From: Drechmeria coniospora | Lineage: Eukaryota > Ascomycota > Sordariomycetes > Hypocreales > Ophiocordycipitaceae | NCBI RefSeq assembly: GCF_001625195.1 | Contig: NC_054390.1 | Span: 9,521,222 to 9,585,221, forward strand | Reading direction: 5' to 3' | Length of the DNA: 64,000 nt | In this document: in pieces, positions 24,535 to 35,500 of the stretch | Layout: every line of letters begins with the position of its first letter | Position numbering within the stretch: the stretch's first letter is position 1 | Made by a program: the position numbers and the translations under genes | Notes under the pieces: generated by a model | Seen by the model: only the letters and a program-made list of their open reading frames with translations | Database searches by the model: none | Told to the model about the DNA's origin: nothing

Positions 24535-25209
24535 CGCTCGCCGGTGCTACGACGACAACGGTCCATCATGCTGGCATCGTGCACACTGTCCATTGGATAT
24601 TCCGATGCAACAAATCGCCCACCTGCCTACCGCTCGCCGATGCTACGACGACAACGGTCCATCATGCTGGCATCGTGCACACTGTCCATTGGATATTCCG
24701 ATGCAACAAATCGCCCACCTGCCTACCGCTCGCCGATGCTACGACGACAACGATCCATCATGCTGGCATCGTGCATACTGTCCATTGAATATTCTGATGC
24801 AGCAAATCGCCTACCTGCCTTCCGCTTGCCGGTACTATAACGATAACGGTCCATTATATGTTGCGAGCAACACCTAACCTTGTGCATACTGTCCATTGGA
24901 TATTCCGATACAATAAATCGCCTACCTACCTACCGCTCGCCGGTGCTACAACAACGACGCTCCATTATGATGTTGCGAGCAATACTAGTTAGCATCGTGC
25001 ATATTATCCATTGGATATTCCGATGCAACAAATCGCCTACCTGCCTACCGCTTGCCGGTACTACGACGACGACGCTCTATGATATTCCGATGCAACAAAT
25101 CGCCCACCTGCCTACCGCTCGCCGGTGCTATGACGACAACGGTCCATCATATGTTGCGAGCAACACCTGGCATCGTGCATACTGTCCATTGGATTTCCGA
25201 TGCAACAAA
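24535..25209. repeat. 96-bp minisatellite, about seven units
   Basis: Units begin at about 24535, 24631, 24727, 24823, 24934, 25049 and 25116, each starting CGCTYGCCG and containing GCATCGTGCA, TCCATTGGATATTCCGATG and a CCCACCTGCCTAC end. The first three are exactly 96 bp apart and nearly identical. Units 4, 5 and 7 carry an extra segment with ATGTTGCGAGCAA; unit 6 is internally deleted. A 96-bp period is a multiple of three, so a repetitive peptide frame stays open over the first units, but it breaks later and is not called as a gene. Confidence 0.9.
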
Positions 25210-25538
25210 TGGACCGCGTCCGCCTTTCCCATCATTTGTCTCAACTCACACCTCGCACACTCGCCCTGCTCGATCGAACCTTGCTTGACCTGCGCCCATC
25301 GTTTATTCGACTACTCTATTAAATGCTTCTTGGGCCGCCGCATGAACCTCGCAAACGAGGCTGCCCGATGATCGAGGTCCGACAAAATTACTCTTCATCA
25401 TCTCGACGTCAACTCGGACGACGCAGCTTCCACCAAACGCCCTTCAAGTCTGTTCTTGAAACCTTATTTTCTTCATCCCATCATGGTCCCCTTGACGCAT
25501 CGGTAGGGGAGCTCTCGGCCCGTCTCCGAGTGTCATGC

Positions 25539-28053
25539 TCACAAGTGCGACCCGTTTTCTCGCTTCCGCAGCGTCGCCGGCGCCCTCGTGTCGGAGCTGC
25601 AAGACGGACAGTCATGGTTGGTCGAGTCTGAAAAGCACATGGGGTTGTAGATGCGCCGCTTGATGTACGTCGTCAGGGCCACGTCGCCCCACTCCTCCCA
25701 TTGATGCCACATGGTCTCGGGAAGCGTCGACACGCCGTCGCGACGAGCTGCCTTCATCACCTCGCGGGCGACGACGATGCTAGCCTCGCGCACCCGCTCG
25801 ATTCTCGGGTAGATGAGGCCCCTCTGAATCTCATCCGGGTTGAGTGTTTCGGAAAGCGCCTGTGCTGACGCGTACACCATGTCGTCCGTGATGCGCGACG
25901 CCTTGGCGAGGATGGCACCGAGACCGAGGCCGGGGAAGACGTACACGTTGTTGCCCTGGTTGGGATGATACGTCACCGATCTGCCGTCGCTGGTCTTCGT
26001 CGTGAAGGCGTGGAACGGAGAGCCCGAGGCAAAGATGACGGAGCCGTCGGTCCATTCGACCGCCTGCTCGAATGTGCACTCCGCCTTGGTCAAGGGGTTG
26101 CTCAGCGGGAAGAGGATGGGCCGACGACCCGGGCCGCCGGCGTCGACGGATGCCTTGAGAGCACGGACGACGGGCTCGGTGAAGACGCCAAACGTCGCCG
26201 TCAGACCGACGAGGGCGCTTGGCTTGACGTGCTCGATGACCTCCTCCAGCGTGCGGAGCTGCAGGCCGTTGTTGTCTCGGCGAGCAAAATACTTCTTGTG
26301 CTCGGCCAGCTTGTCGCCTCGGTCGCCGGTGACGAGGCCTTTCGTGTCGACAAGCCAGAACTTGTCGCGCGCCTCGGCCTCAGAGAGACCTCTACGAGTG
26401 TAGTACTCGACGAGCTGCTTGGCGACGCCGACGCCGGCCGAACCGGCACCCATGAAAACGAGGCGCTGCTCCTCGAGCGGCACGCCGGATATTTCCACGC
26501 CGCCGATATATCTGGAGCGCGTCAGCGAGAAAGGCGCACATCCATGGTTCAGGCAAACTCACCCGCCGAGGATGACGGCACCGGTGCCCTGGATGTCGTC
26601 GTTAAAGCATCTGTGGCTGTTTCTGTACCTGTCGAGGTAGTTGAAGGCCTTTTCGCTCTCAAAATCTTCAAACTGGACAACCATGTCGGGGTACACGTCC
26701 TTGACGGCCTCCATGAACTCGTCCATGAACTCTCTCTCCTCGGCCTTGGAGACGCGCTTCTGCCGCAGACCGAGGTACAGCGGATCCTTCAGGTTCGTTT
26801 CGTTGTCCGTGCCGGTGTCCAAGACGATGGGCAGCGTCTTTTTCGGATGAATTCCGGCCGCGGCCGTGTACAGAGACAGCTTGCCAATCTATCGTCGTGT
26901 CAGCCAAGAAAAAAAACCCCCATCGAGCGAGGAGAATGGCGACGCCATCACGCACCGATATGCCGACGCCGTTGATGCCCAAGTCGCCGAGACCCAGGAT
27001 CCGGGACCCGTCCGTGACGACGCAAATTTCCGGGTTGGGGCAGGCCCAGTTCCGGAGCATGGTGCGAATCGACTTTCGTTGCTTGATGGAAATGTACAAA
27101 GCCTCGGGACGCGTGTAGAGGGTCGAGTACTGCAGGCAGACATCACCGATGGTGGGCGTGTAGACCAGAGGCATGAGGTCGCGGATGTTGTCCATCAGGA
27201 GGCGGTAGAAGAGGTCGGTATTCTCCGCCTTGACCGACGACAGGTACAGGTACTTGTCGATGTTGGTCTGTCGAGTATCGATCATGCGCATCGCCCTCGC
27301 GCACTGGGTGCTGAGGCTCTCCATGGCATGGGGAAGAAGACCGGTGAGGTTTTTCGTCACTCGCTCCTCGGGAGTAAAGGACAGGCCTGATCCGTCAGAC
27401 CACTTGCGTCGCGAAGGAGAGGAGAGGAGAGGAGAGGAGAGGAGAGGAGAGGAAAGGTAAAGGAGAGTGGCGAGGAGGAGAGACGTGTACGAACCCTTGT
27501 TCCATTGGGGCTCACGAATGACGTGGAAGCCGGTGGCGTGGGATTCCGACATGTATTCGTTGTCGCGCGTTTGCTTGACTTCGGCAGCGTCGACTTGGGC
27601 CGGAGCCAAGCGCTGGTCGACGGCGGCGAGTCTCATCGGTTCTTCAAGCATGGAGACGTCAACAGCTGTCATTGGGTCATCGCTCGTGAGTCTGGGCCCA
27701 GGGTGAGAGGTGGGGTCATTAGACAGTGATGTGCGAGAGGAGCGACCGGTGCCTACGGAGGTGGAGGGTGAAGACGACCGAGGGGTAGACGGCATGACGG
27801 TGCCGTCGACCGGACCGCGGGTCGCTGTCATGGGTAGGGTTGGGTACGATGGCGATGCAGAGGAAGAAAAGGGCGCAGAGTGCGGCAACCTCGCTGCCCG
27901 TGTCGACCAGGAGGCGGAAGATGCGGCGACCAAGGTCGAATCAGAGGAGCCAGCAACGACCCCGAGGCGGGAACGACGGTTTATCAACAATCTGCGGCAC
28001 GATCCGCGGCGCAAGGGGGGGGCGATCCAGGTCGAGAGCCTCTGCCGATGCAT
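25539..28053 (-). CDS. NAD-type malic enzyme, probably mitochondrial
   Basis: Oxidative decarboxylation of malate to pyruvate with NAD(P)H. 762 residues from four exons: 28053-27495, 27386-26956, 26888-26563, 26511-25539 (introns 108, 67 and 51 bp). Motifs in order: KNLTGLLPH, the active-site LVYTPTIGDVC, SRILGLGDLG, VLDTGTDN, metal-binding FNDDIQGTGAVILGG, dinucleotide-binding FMGAGSAGVGVA, and PLSNP. The first about 75 residues are Arg/Ser-rich and acid-poor, like a mitochondrial presequence; a shorter start is ATG 27831. The protein is longer than the usual 600-670 residues, mostly at the N-terminus. The C-terminus extends past the usual end and finishes -Ser-His-Leu, which fits a peroxisomal PTS1 variant. 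Coenzyme preference (NAD versus NADP) cannot be read safely from motifs alone. Confidence 0.93.
27416..27453. repeat. GGAGA pentanucleotide microsatellite in malic enzyme intron 1
   Basis: About seven GGAGA units on the plus strand. They lie inside the 108-bp first intron of the malic enzyme, giving a TCTCC tract on the sense strand just upstream of the acceptor. Confidence 0.9.
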
Positions 28054-28670
28054 GGGATAGGGAGAGAGGGTAGGCCGAGCGAGCAGGGAAGCGGACGTTG
28101 GGGGGGTGGAGTGTGGTGATGCGAGGTTGGAGGTAGGAAGGGACAGGGGAACGACGAGAGCGCGTCGGAGGAGGGGACTGACAGGTTTGCTTGATGCACG
28201 CCTGGTGTGGGCGGGCAGGTTTCAGAGACCGAAGAGGAGATGGGATGCTAGCATGAGGGACCGGCGTGTGATGGGAGACGACGGCGGCGAGAGGAGGGTG
28301 GGCGAGAGAGGAAGAGAGGAAGAGAGAAGGTGAGGGCGTGCGGCAAGCCGATGCCGGTGCTCGAGCCCGTCGCAACGGTAGGTGGGTGGTATGATGTATA
28401 GTTGTGTGTGTACGGAGTACCGGCGAGGGACTTGCGTGGAAAATGGTGCAGCGTATGTGCCAGACAATATTGAAGCGATGCACGGGTCCTCCAAAGAGTA
28501 TGTTCAGGTGCAGGTCGGTGTGCAACTAGTCGTCGCAGGCGTGCTGCTGCTGCGTCCAAGGCGCTGCTGGAGTTTGGATCGCGATTCGTGGGGAGCGTGG
28601 ACAGGACTGACGAGCCGACGCGAGGGTTGAGGTTGGAAGGAGAAAATTGGAGCTGAACGGGCGATGATGG

Positions 28671-28711
28671 GGATGGATGGATGGGTGGATGGATGGATGG
28701 ATGGATGGATG
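28671..28711. repeat. GGAT tetranucleotide microsatellite
   Basis: About ten GGAT units with one G-for-A change at 28685. Intergenic. Confidence 0.9.
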
Positions 28712-29254
28712 CGTTGGTACCTGCAGCACAGTATGGAGTAGGTATGATGGGGATGACGGGGCCATCCGACTGGAGTAAGTGTGCACTAGCAACCAGTGTA
28801 CTGTACAGTGCTTGCGTGCTAGCATGGAGTGCTTGTACAGTACTTTCCAGTGCTGCAATGTCGAAACAGTGGTCGACAACTGACTCTGGGGTTCTCTGCA
28901 GTATTACTTTACGAGCAGGCTCTACGGTGCAAGTGCGCAGAACGTACGGTGTACAGCCGGCCCTAGTCACGTCCGGCGACGTAGCATAAATCGTCGTCCC
29001 TAGCTGGCCAGGTGCCGGCACCAACGAACGATGATGAATGTCAGTATGAATCATGACGGAAATGGGCCCGTGCCTGGCTTCGTTTCGGCGTCGCAGAGGA
29101 AGGGGATTTCTTTGCACCGAGACTTCCTTGCCCAATTCTCTGGCACGTTTGTCGTGCGCCATAGCGCAGTGTGGGAATTCATGACGAGGATTTTACCATT
29201 GTCACCGAGTACTGCAAAAAGTTCGGAGTACAGTACACCGTACGGAGAGCATAA

Positions 29255-29392
29255 ATAAATGCCTAGTTGTAAGTACTAGGTACTAGTACGTATACGTGCA
29301 ATGTACAGCGTATTGTGTGTGTAATAAATGCCTAGTTGTAAGTACTAGGTACAGTATGTATACGTGCACTGTACAGCCTATTGTACGTACAT
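29255..29392. repeat. 69-bp tandem duplication
   Basis: Two adjacent copies starting AATAAATGCCTAGTTGTAAG and including TACGTATACGTGCA-type sequence; the second has small substitutions and a short deletion. Immediately followed by another small tandem array. Confidence 0.8.
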
Positions 29393-29429
29393 GTACTCAT
29401 TCATATCCGTACCAAGTAATACAACTACG

Positions 29430-29507
29430 CCTACGGAGGTCTACATACAATTCACCCACGGAGGTCTACATACAATACACCTACGGAGGTCCATACAATA
29501 CACCTAC
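29430..29507. repeat. Short tandem array (ACGGAGGTCTACATACAAT)
   Basis: Three units of about 24-27 bp, each with CTACGGAGGTC and ATACAATACACC-type parts. Intergenic. Confidence 0.8.
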
Positions 29508-31249
29508 GTGCTGCAGGTCCGCAGCTGTCTTGACGGCAGCCGGTCAGTGCAAGTATCTCTAGTACTTGCTGCACGGCAGAAAGCCACTACGAGTTGTACG
29601 GCAGTTGTATTAACAGGAATACTACAGAGTACCGCTGAAGATACTGCTTAGCACTGTAGACATGTACTGTAGGCGCCCGTTGAAGCCTTGCTTGTGCTTC
29701 AGAACGGTCTTCTAAACATAGAATAATACCTGGAAGGGGTTAAATTTTTGTTGGGACCACCAAAATAGGTGTACACCATACTGTGCGCAATCCGTTGTAA
29801 CTCTCCATACATGTACGTGTAAGTTATGGTGCACTCACCTATACAGTAGAGGTACAAGTACAGTGCGAACGCGGAACGTACAGCACAACAAGTAAGTACC
29901 TGTGCCTAACTTGCATGAACGGAGGCGTACTGTACATCTACGGAGTACTCACACTCCCTACTAAGGTCCAGTACGCTACTGGTGGTGTAAGTACTGTACA
30001 AGTTCACACAGTACGGAATACTAACGACGACGACCCTCATCCCATCGCGACTGCTGAAAAGGCTGAAGAGCATGGTGGAGACCAGATACTTGCACTCCGT
30101 ACTCACGGTGAAAAGGCAGGAACGGATCCCTTAACCCCTCCCTGCTCCGGCGGCAGGTGCCTTGTTGCCACTCGGCAGCTGACGAATCCAATCCAATCAA
30201 ATCCGCACAATTACGAGCATTACTTGTACACGTACGGAGCGGTATTTCCAAACCTCGAATCAAAAACCTCACGCTGCTCGATGCAATTCCCCGGTCCCCT
30301 GTGGACCCCTACTGCATGGCCGTTTGTTTCTCTTACACAATCGCCAGGGCCCGTTGGGGCAGACGTCGGAATTCAGGGCAACACAGGGCAACCCCCAGCT
30401 TGTCGGATACGGATCAGACAGATGAGACAGATTCCGGCAATTCTTCGCCGACTGGGTAACGACAGCTCCAGAAATTCGTCGACCTACCGCCTTCGAACCA
30501 GTCAAGCACGAGCGCCGTACAAGTACGAGGCCAGGTGTACGTGTACAGTACTTACATGTACTGTGCATCAATACGAGCGCCGTACAAATGCTCCGTACAA
30601 TGAGCTGCATCGTTGCCCGGTCCTGCATGAGGGACGGGCGTAGCATCGCCACGCAACGACGGCCGCGCTCTACAGCACGGGAGCTTGGGTAGTGAGTCCC
30701 CACCCGTTGGCTTGGCGAGGGCGGCCTTGCATATGCTAGGATCCCAGCAGTTTCAGTGTCGCGTGGGCAGACATCTTTTTGGAATATTGGGACTGTGCTG
30801 ACATTCAGGATCGGATATGCAGATGCCTTCACCCCCGCCGCCCGTGATTCGAAACGAAGAGGAAACAAGGAGCGACTGCTCGATGGCACAGAACGTACTA
30901 CACTGCACGAGTACACATTGTACAACCTCTTTGTGCACTTCCGGCATGTTCAACCCGTCCTGTTCGTCGTTCTGGACGAGGACTTTGCGAGTCGTCGTAT
31001 CCACAAAAATCAACTCTTGCTCGCGTTGCTTCCGGTTTGTTCCGACATGCAGGGTCAGTGTGGATGCTGATCTGAAGCCGTCCCCACTCCGTCCGTGCCT
31101 ACCGGCGCCGGCGCCGAACTGACCAGGCTCAACAGATGCCCAGATGCTGGTCACGGCCACCTGCACACGGGCAGTACGGTACGAGTGTCAGGACGAAGTG
31201 GACTTGCTATACTAGTACTGTACAGTAAGTAAAACTCCATACTGTACTT

Positions 31250-31930
31250 GCTTACATCAACGGCTCGACTACAGAGTACGCGGCGTAAATTTGGTGAGCC
31301 GTTGGTTGCTGTTGACGCCAGCCCGCCCTGTCCTGTGACCTTGTCCTGCCAGCATACCCTTGCCGAGACCGGAGATCTTTTCGGGCGTCGAGAATATTAC
31401 TCTGGCGCACGGTCGCAAGCAAGTACAGCACGAAGCCCACATTTTCAACAGAACCGATGTCGGCAGTGTGCACTTCAGAGCGAACGTGCGAGTCCACGCG
31501 CTTGTACGGAGTGAGTACTTACTTGGGCAGGGGTAAAGATGACTGCTGCAAGGCCGAGAAGTTTTGTCGAGCCCCAACAGGATAATGCGTCGAATTCCAT
31601 GTCGCTGTCGGCAGACGGTGCCTACATTTCGTGTACATCGAAGCGAGCTGACATTTGCACAGAAAGGGACATCACAAGTGCAAATGCTGGTTCATGTCGG
31701 CGGTAGGAAACGTCGCACCCACCATGAGGGTGTTAAAATGCTCCAAGTCACTGTACGGATACATGTGCCGGCAGACTGCCGAGGCAAACATCCGGCATCT
31801 ATCCTCATCGGCACTCGCCAACATTCTCCCGGCCGACCTCGGGTCCCCGCGATGATCCACCTTGCCCTCCATCCGTTTCATCATCTGCACGTACCGGTGC
31901 AAGCATGCATGCTGCCGCTGCAAGTACTTG
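31250..31930 (-). pseudogene. Possible broken gene, weak class I terpene synthase-like segment
   Basis: An open stretch at 31923-31724 reads RCRMFASAVCRHMYPYSDL followed by EHFNTLM and then a GTGGGT donor-like site. The pattern of small residues, then YPYSDLEHF, resembles the segment just before the Asp-rich motif in class I terpene synthases. The expected DDxxD/E-type motif is not found downstream in any frame I read. Another coding-like stretch follows at about 31497-31370 (VENVGFVLYLLATV). This may be a decayed gene or chance; the terpene synthase link is a weak resemblance only. Confidence 0.22.
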
Positions 31931-32508
31931 TACCTGCTTCCTCGCCGTCACATGCGCCCAATTCCCATTCATCCCGGCAGATCAAACGCCAAGCGGATGA
32001 AGTCGCTCTCCCGCACTCTGCAGATCGGTACATGTCCGTGATGGACCTGGCGGCTTCAGTCGGCCTTGTCGTCCCGATCGACGGCTGATCTCGGGATCTA
32101 GATGCCGCTAGATTGCCCGCATCCTACCATCCATCGCCCCCTTCCCCGGATATCTCTCATCTGTGACTCGGGGGTCGTGCGGCACGTGCCCTGGCCGTTT
32201 CATTGCCGGCGACGGGGATGGTGTACAGTATACTTGATGCTCATGCTGCTCGCTCGAGACGGCATCGCGGTTCGCCGGCCTTTCACATGCTTCCACACTC
32301 TTGCACGAGTACTGATCCAGCAGCTGAATGGCCTTTCAGAATTGAAAATGTCGTCACATGGCCACTATGCAGTACGGCCACTCCTGCAAAAACTCTTGCG
32401 CTATCCTCACACCCAACACGCTACGCTGTTCTCCGGCCCCTGGCGTCACCATTCCGTCCGGTGCACCCGTGTTTTGGCCACGCGACAGCCGCGGCAACTC
32501 GACGCACG

Positions 32509-35500
32509 TCACTTTGCATCCTCCTTGCCAGACTGCGTCGCCTTTTGGGTCGCCTTTTCGACCTTGGCAAGCGCCTTGCCGTCCTGCAACGCCCACCACC
32601 GCCTCAGGCCCTTTGCGTGCTCAAACTCCTCATCCGTGACCTCGACCGGCGGACCCTTGATCTGTGGCAGCATGTCCTCGTCGTCCTTCTCAAACACGGC
32701 CCAGGCCGAGGCATCTCCAACCCGGACGCCGAAACCACGGCCCTTGACGGAGACGACGTGCATGCGCCGAAGGAGGACCACATCCCCGGCCTGGATCACG
32801 GGCAAGGAAGCCTTGTGCGGCCGGAAAATGTGAGCCACGCTGACGGCGTTGGGAGCCGTCGAAGGATCTGTAAGGATCAGTTCTAGCATGTAATCTCGAG
32901 GACCGTTCTTGGGTCGATGCGGCTGCGACGGTGTCAACGATGATACGGCGAAAATGTCCACCGTCTTGGCCAAAGACAAACGCAGGGACTTGAGCTGCAA
33001 GAAGTCCGGCAGCCTCGTTCGCAGCCCTGTTTCCAGCTGCTTCTTCAGCGTCGTGACGTCGTCCGGAACCGCCGAGCCAGCCACCGGGGAAGAACTTGAA
33101 ACGTCCACTTCTGGCACCTTGTGAGCTGCCTCGGGAGTGATCAAGCGCCGGGAACTCCTCGCAGGCGAGCGCGACGCCTTGGATGCATGCCTACTAGGGT
33201 CTGGGTGATCCATGCTGCGCGTTACACGCGTTGTCGGTATTTGGCTATCCTCGTCCTCCGCTGGCGCTTTCGCGAGCAGGATGCTCGCGTCCACCCGCTG
33301 GTTCTTTTTACGGCTTGCGCGCGCCCGCAGCGTACCGGGGGACTTGGTATTCGTCAGCTCCGGCTGCTGGGGAGAGGACGCAAGTTCGGGACTCGCTTGA
33401 TCACCATGGCGTTGACTGAGAGGCGGCGGAGAGCGAGTCGATTCTTCGGCTGAATGCTGAGACGGCGCCGGAGAAGAAGCCATGGCCAGGAGAAGGCTGG
33501 AGTCTTCGACCGGGTCGCTCGTTGAATTGACAGATGCCATCATCCTCTGCGTTCGGCTTCGCAAAGACCTGACCGTGATGAGAATGTCCGACTCCTGCGT
33601 GTCGCTCTCCCTACCATCTCGAATCTCACCGTGGAGCTGGGGCTGAGACACCTGATATTCGCTCTGGATCTGCGCCTCGGCTGCCAAATCGTCATCATCT
33701 TGCAACTCTCTCGACTCCATTTGACGGCCATCCACCGCACCCAGCTCCCTGGGTATTTCGTCGGGGGCGGGGGGCTGTTGCAGCTGCTGTGAGGTCGTTG
33801 TCGCCGCAGCGTTCGTCGTTGGCACTACTTGGAGGGCTCGCGTTGACTCGCCACTGGGAGGCAGCGGCTGATCTCTCTCCTGTGACTCCCCTGTGACGGA
33901 CACGAATGTGTCGGGCAATTCGTCAACGGCGGATATATCCTGCATCAAGACCTCTGGACACGTTACGACCTCTGCCTCTGTCGAGATCGACGTCTTCTGT
34001 TGTGTGAAATGTGTAGAGGGGTGATGATGTGATGATTCGGGCGGTTCAACAGCGTGTAAAATTTGCACTGATTCCCGTTTCTCCCATCCGACCAGTGATT
34101 CACTTTCGATCGAAGGGTGGGGGTGTGCCTCAGCAGAAAAAAGAGCGGCCGTGTTTGGCTGCACAACCCCGATGGCCGTCAATACACTCGAACTCAAATT
34201 GGCCGTACTGATCTGCTCGTTGATCTCCTTCTCGTCAACTTTGACATTGGATATTTCATCGCGGCGGACTGCATCAACACTCCCCAAAAGCCTGGTTGCT
34301 GCAAATGAGTCGACACGAGTCTCAACATTGCTGCCGTCAAATCCGTTACTTGGGCCGGGCGCTTGTTCGAGTTCTTGCTCGAGTCCGGACTCCGGTCTGT
34401 GCTCCGATTTATGCTCCGATTCATTCTCCGGTTCATGCTCCGGTTCATTCTCCGGCTCATGCTCCGGCTCATGCTCCGGTTCATGCTCCGGTTCATGCTC
34501 CGGTTCATTCTCTGGTTCATTCTCTGGTTCATTCTCTGGTTCATTCTCTGGTTCATTCTCCGGCTCATGCTCCGGCTCATGCTCTGGTTCAAGCTCCTGC
34601 CCGTGCTGCGGTTCGTGCTGCAGTTCCTGCTCCGGTTCCTGCTCCGGTTCGTGCTCCGGTTCGTGCTCCTGTTCATTTTCCCGCTCGTGCCCCTGTTCAT
34701 GCTCCAGCCCGTGCTGCGGTTCGTGTTGCAGTTCCTGCTCTGGTTCGTGCTCCGGTTCGCGCTCCGGTTCGCGCTCGATTACTTGCTCCGGTTCAAGCCC
34801 AGGTTCTTGCTCGGTTTGTGGCTCAAGATCTTGCTCAAGCCCCTGCCCCGGTCCCTGCCCGAGACCCTGCCGGAGGTCCTGTTCAGGACTTCGCTCGGAC
34901 TCATACTCGGATTGACATCTGGATCCATGCTCGGACCCATGCTCGGATTCGTGCCCTGATTCGTGCCCTGATTCGTGCACTGATTCGTGCCCTGATTCTT
35001 GTTCGTGTTCCTCGTACTGATCGTTGTCGTATTCTGCATTGACAGAGGGCACATCGCCATCGTGCTCCTCTGCGTTTCTTACATTCTGAGTGGGAGGCTG
35101 CTGCCCAGTTGCTGGAGAACTGCCTGCGCCTTGAAACTGCGTCAGAGGGATGGCGGACACTGGCTTTGGCTGATCATCAACCTCATCCTCAGAATCTGAC
35201 AGAAGGCTGATGAAAACCGGCTCCGTCGGAGCGGCCGCCTGCTGAGGGTAAGCGGAACCGTCGTATTCCTCTCCCTCTCCCTCTCCGTCATCGTCACTTT
35301 CCTCGTCACCTTCCTCGTCACCATCGTCGTCATCTTCGTCGTAGTATTCGCCCTCATATTCGCCACTCTCGTACTCGTCGCCATCGCTGCAGGATTCTCC
35401 TAGACTCTCATTGGCTTCAGGATTCGAGCCTACTTCGAAAGAGCCTTTGCGTTGGGCGATTTTGGTTTCGAGTGGGCGGGCGAGGGCCTCGGCACTTTCG

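Larger units (their letters stand above)
18719..25538. other. 6.8-kb gene-free region with MITE copies and minisatellite
   Basis: 18719-19560 is the presumed promoter and 5' leader of the leftward zinc-cluster gene. 19700-23400 is saturated with GTAC-TCC-GTAC words, TACTTACTTGC runs and TACATGTACATGTA strings, and holds two copies of the 80-bp MITE. A C15 run is at 21044-21058. Short tandem duplications lie at 22355-22415 (31-bp unit) and about 23800-23875. A 96-bp minisatellite fills 24535-25209. No open frame resembles a known protein. Confidence 0.6.
28054..32508. other. 4.5-kb gene-poor region upstream of malic enzyme
   Basis: 28054-28660 is pyrimidine-rich on the minus strand and is the likely promoter/leader of malic enzyme. 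28671-30650 holds a GGAT microsatellite, tandem duplications and GTAC words. 31250-31930 carries a possible broken gene on the minus strand (listed separately). 32100-32508 is the 3' side of the telomere-type OB-fold gene. No intact gene supported. Confidence 0.55.

Noticed and set aside
34151..35042. Plus-strand frames with Cys-Ser-Gly-Ser or Ala-Pro-Val repeats
   Set aside because: Antisense readings of the 12-bp Glu-Pro minisatellite in the telomere-type gene.
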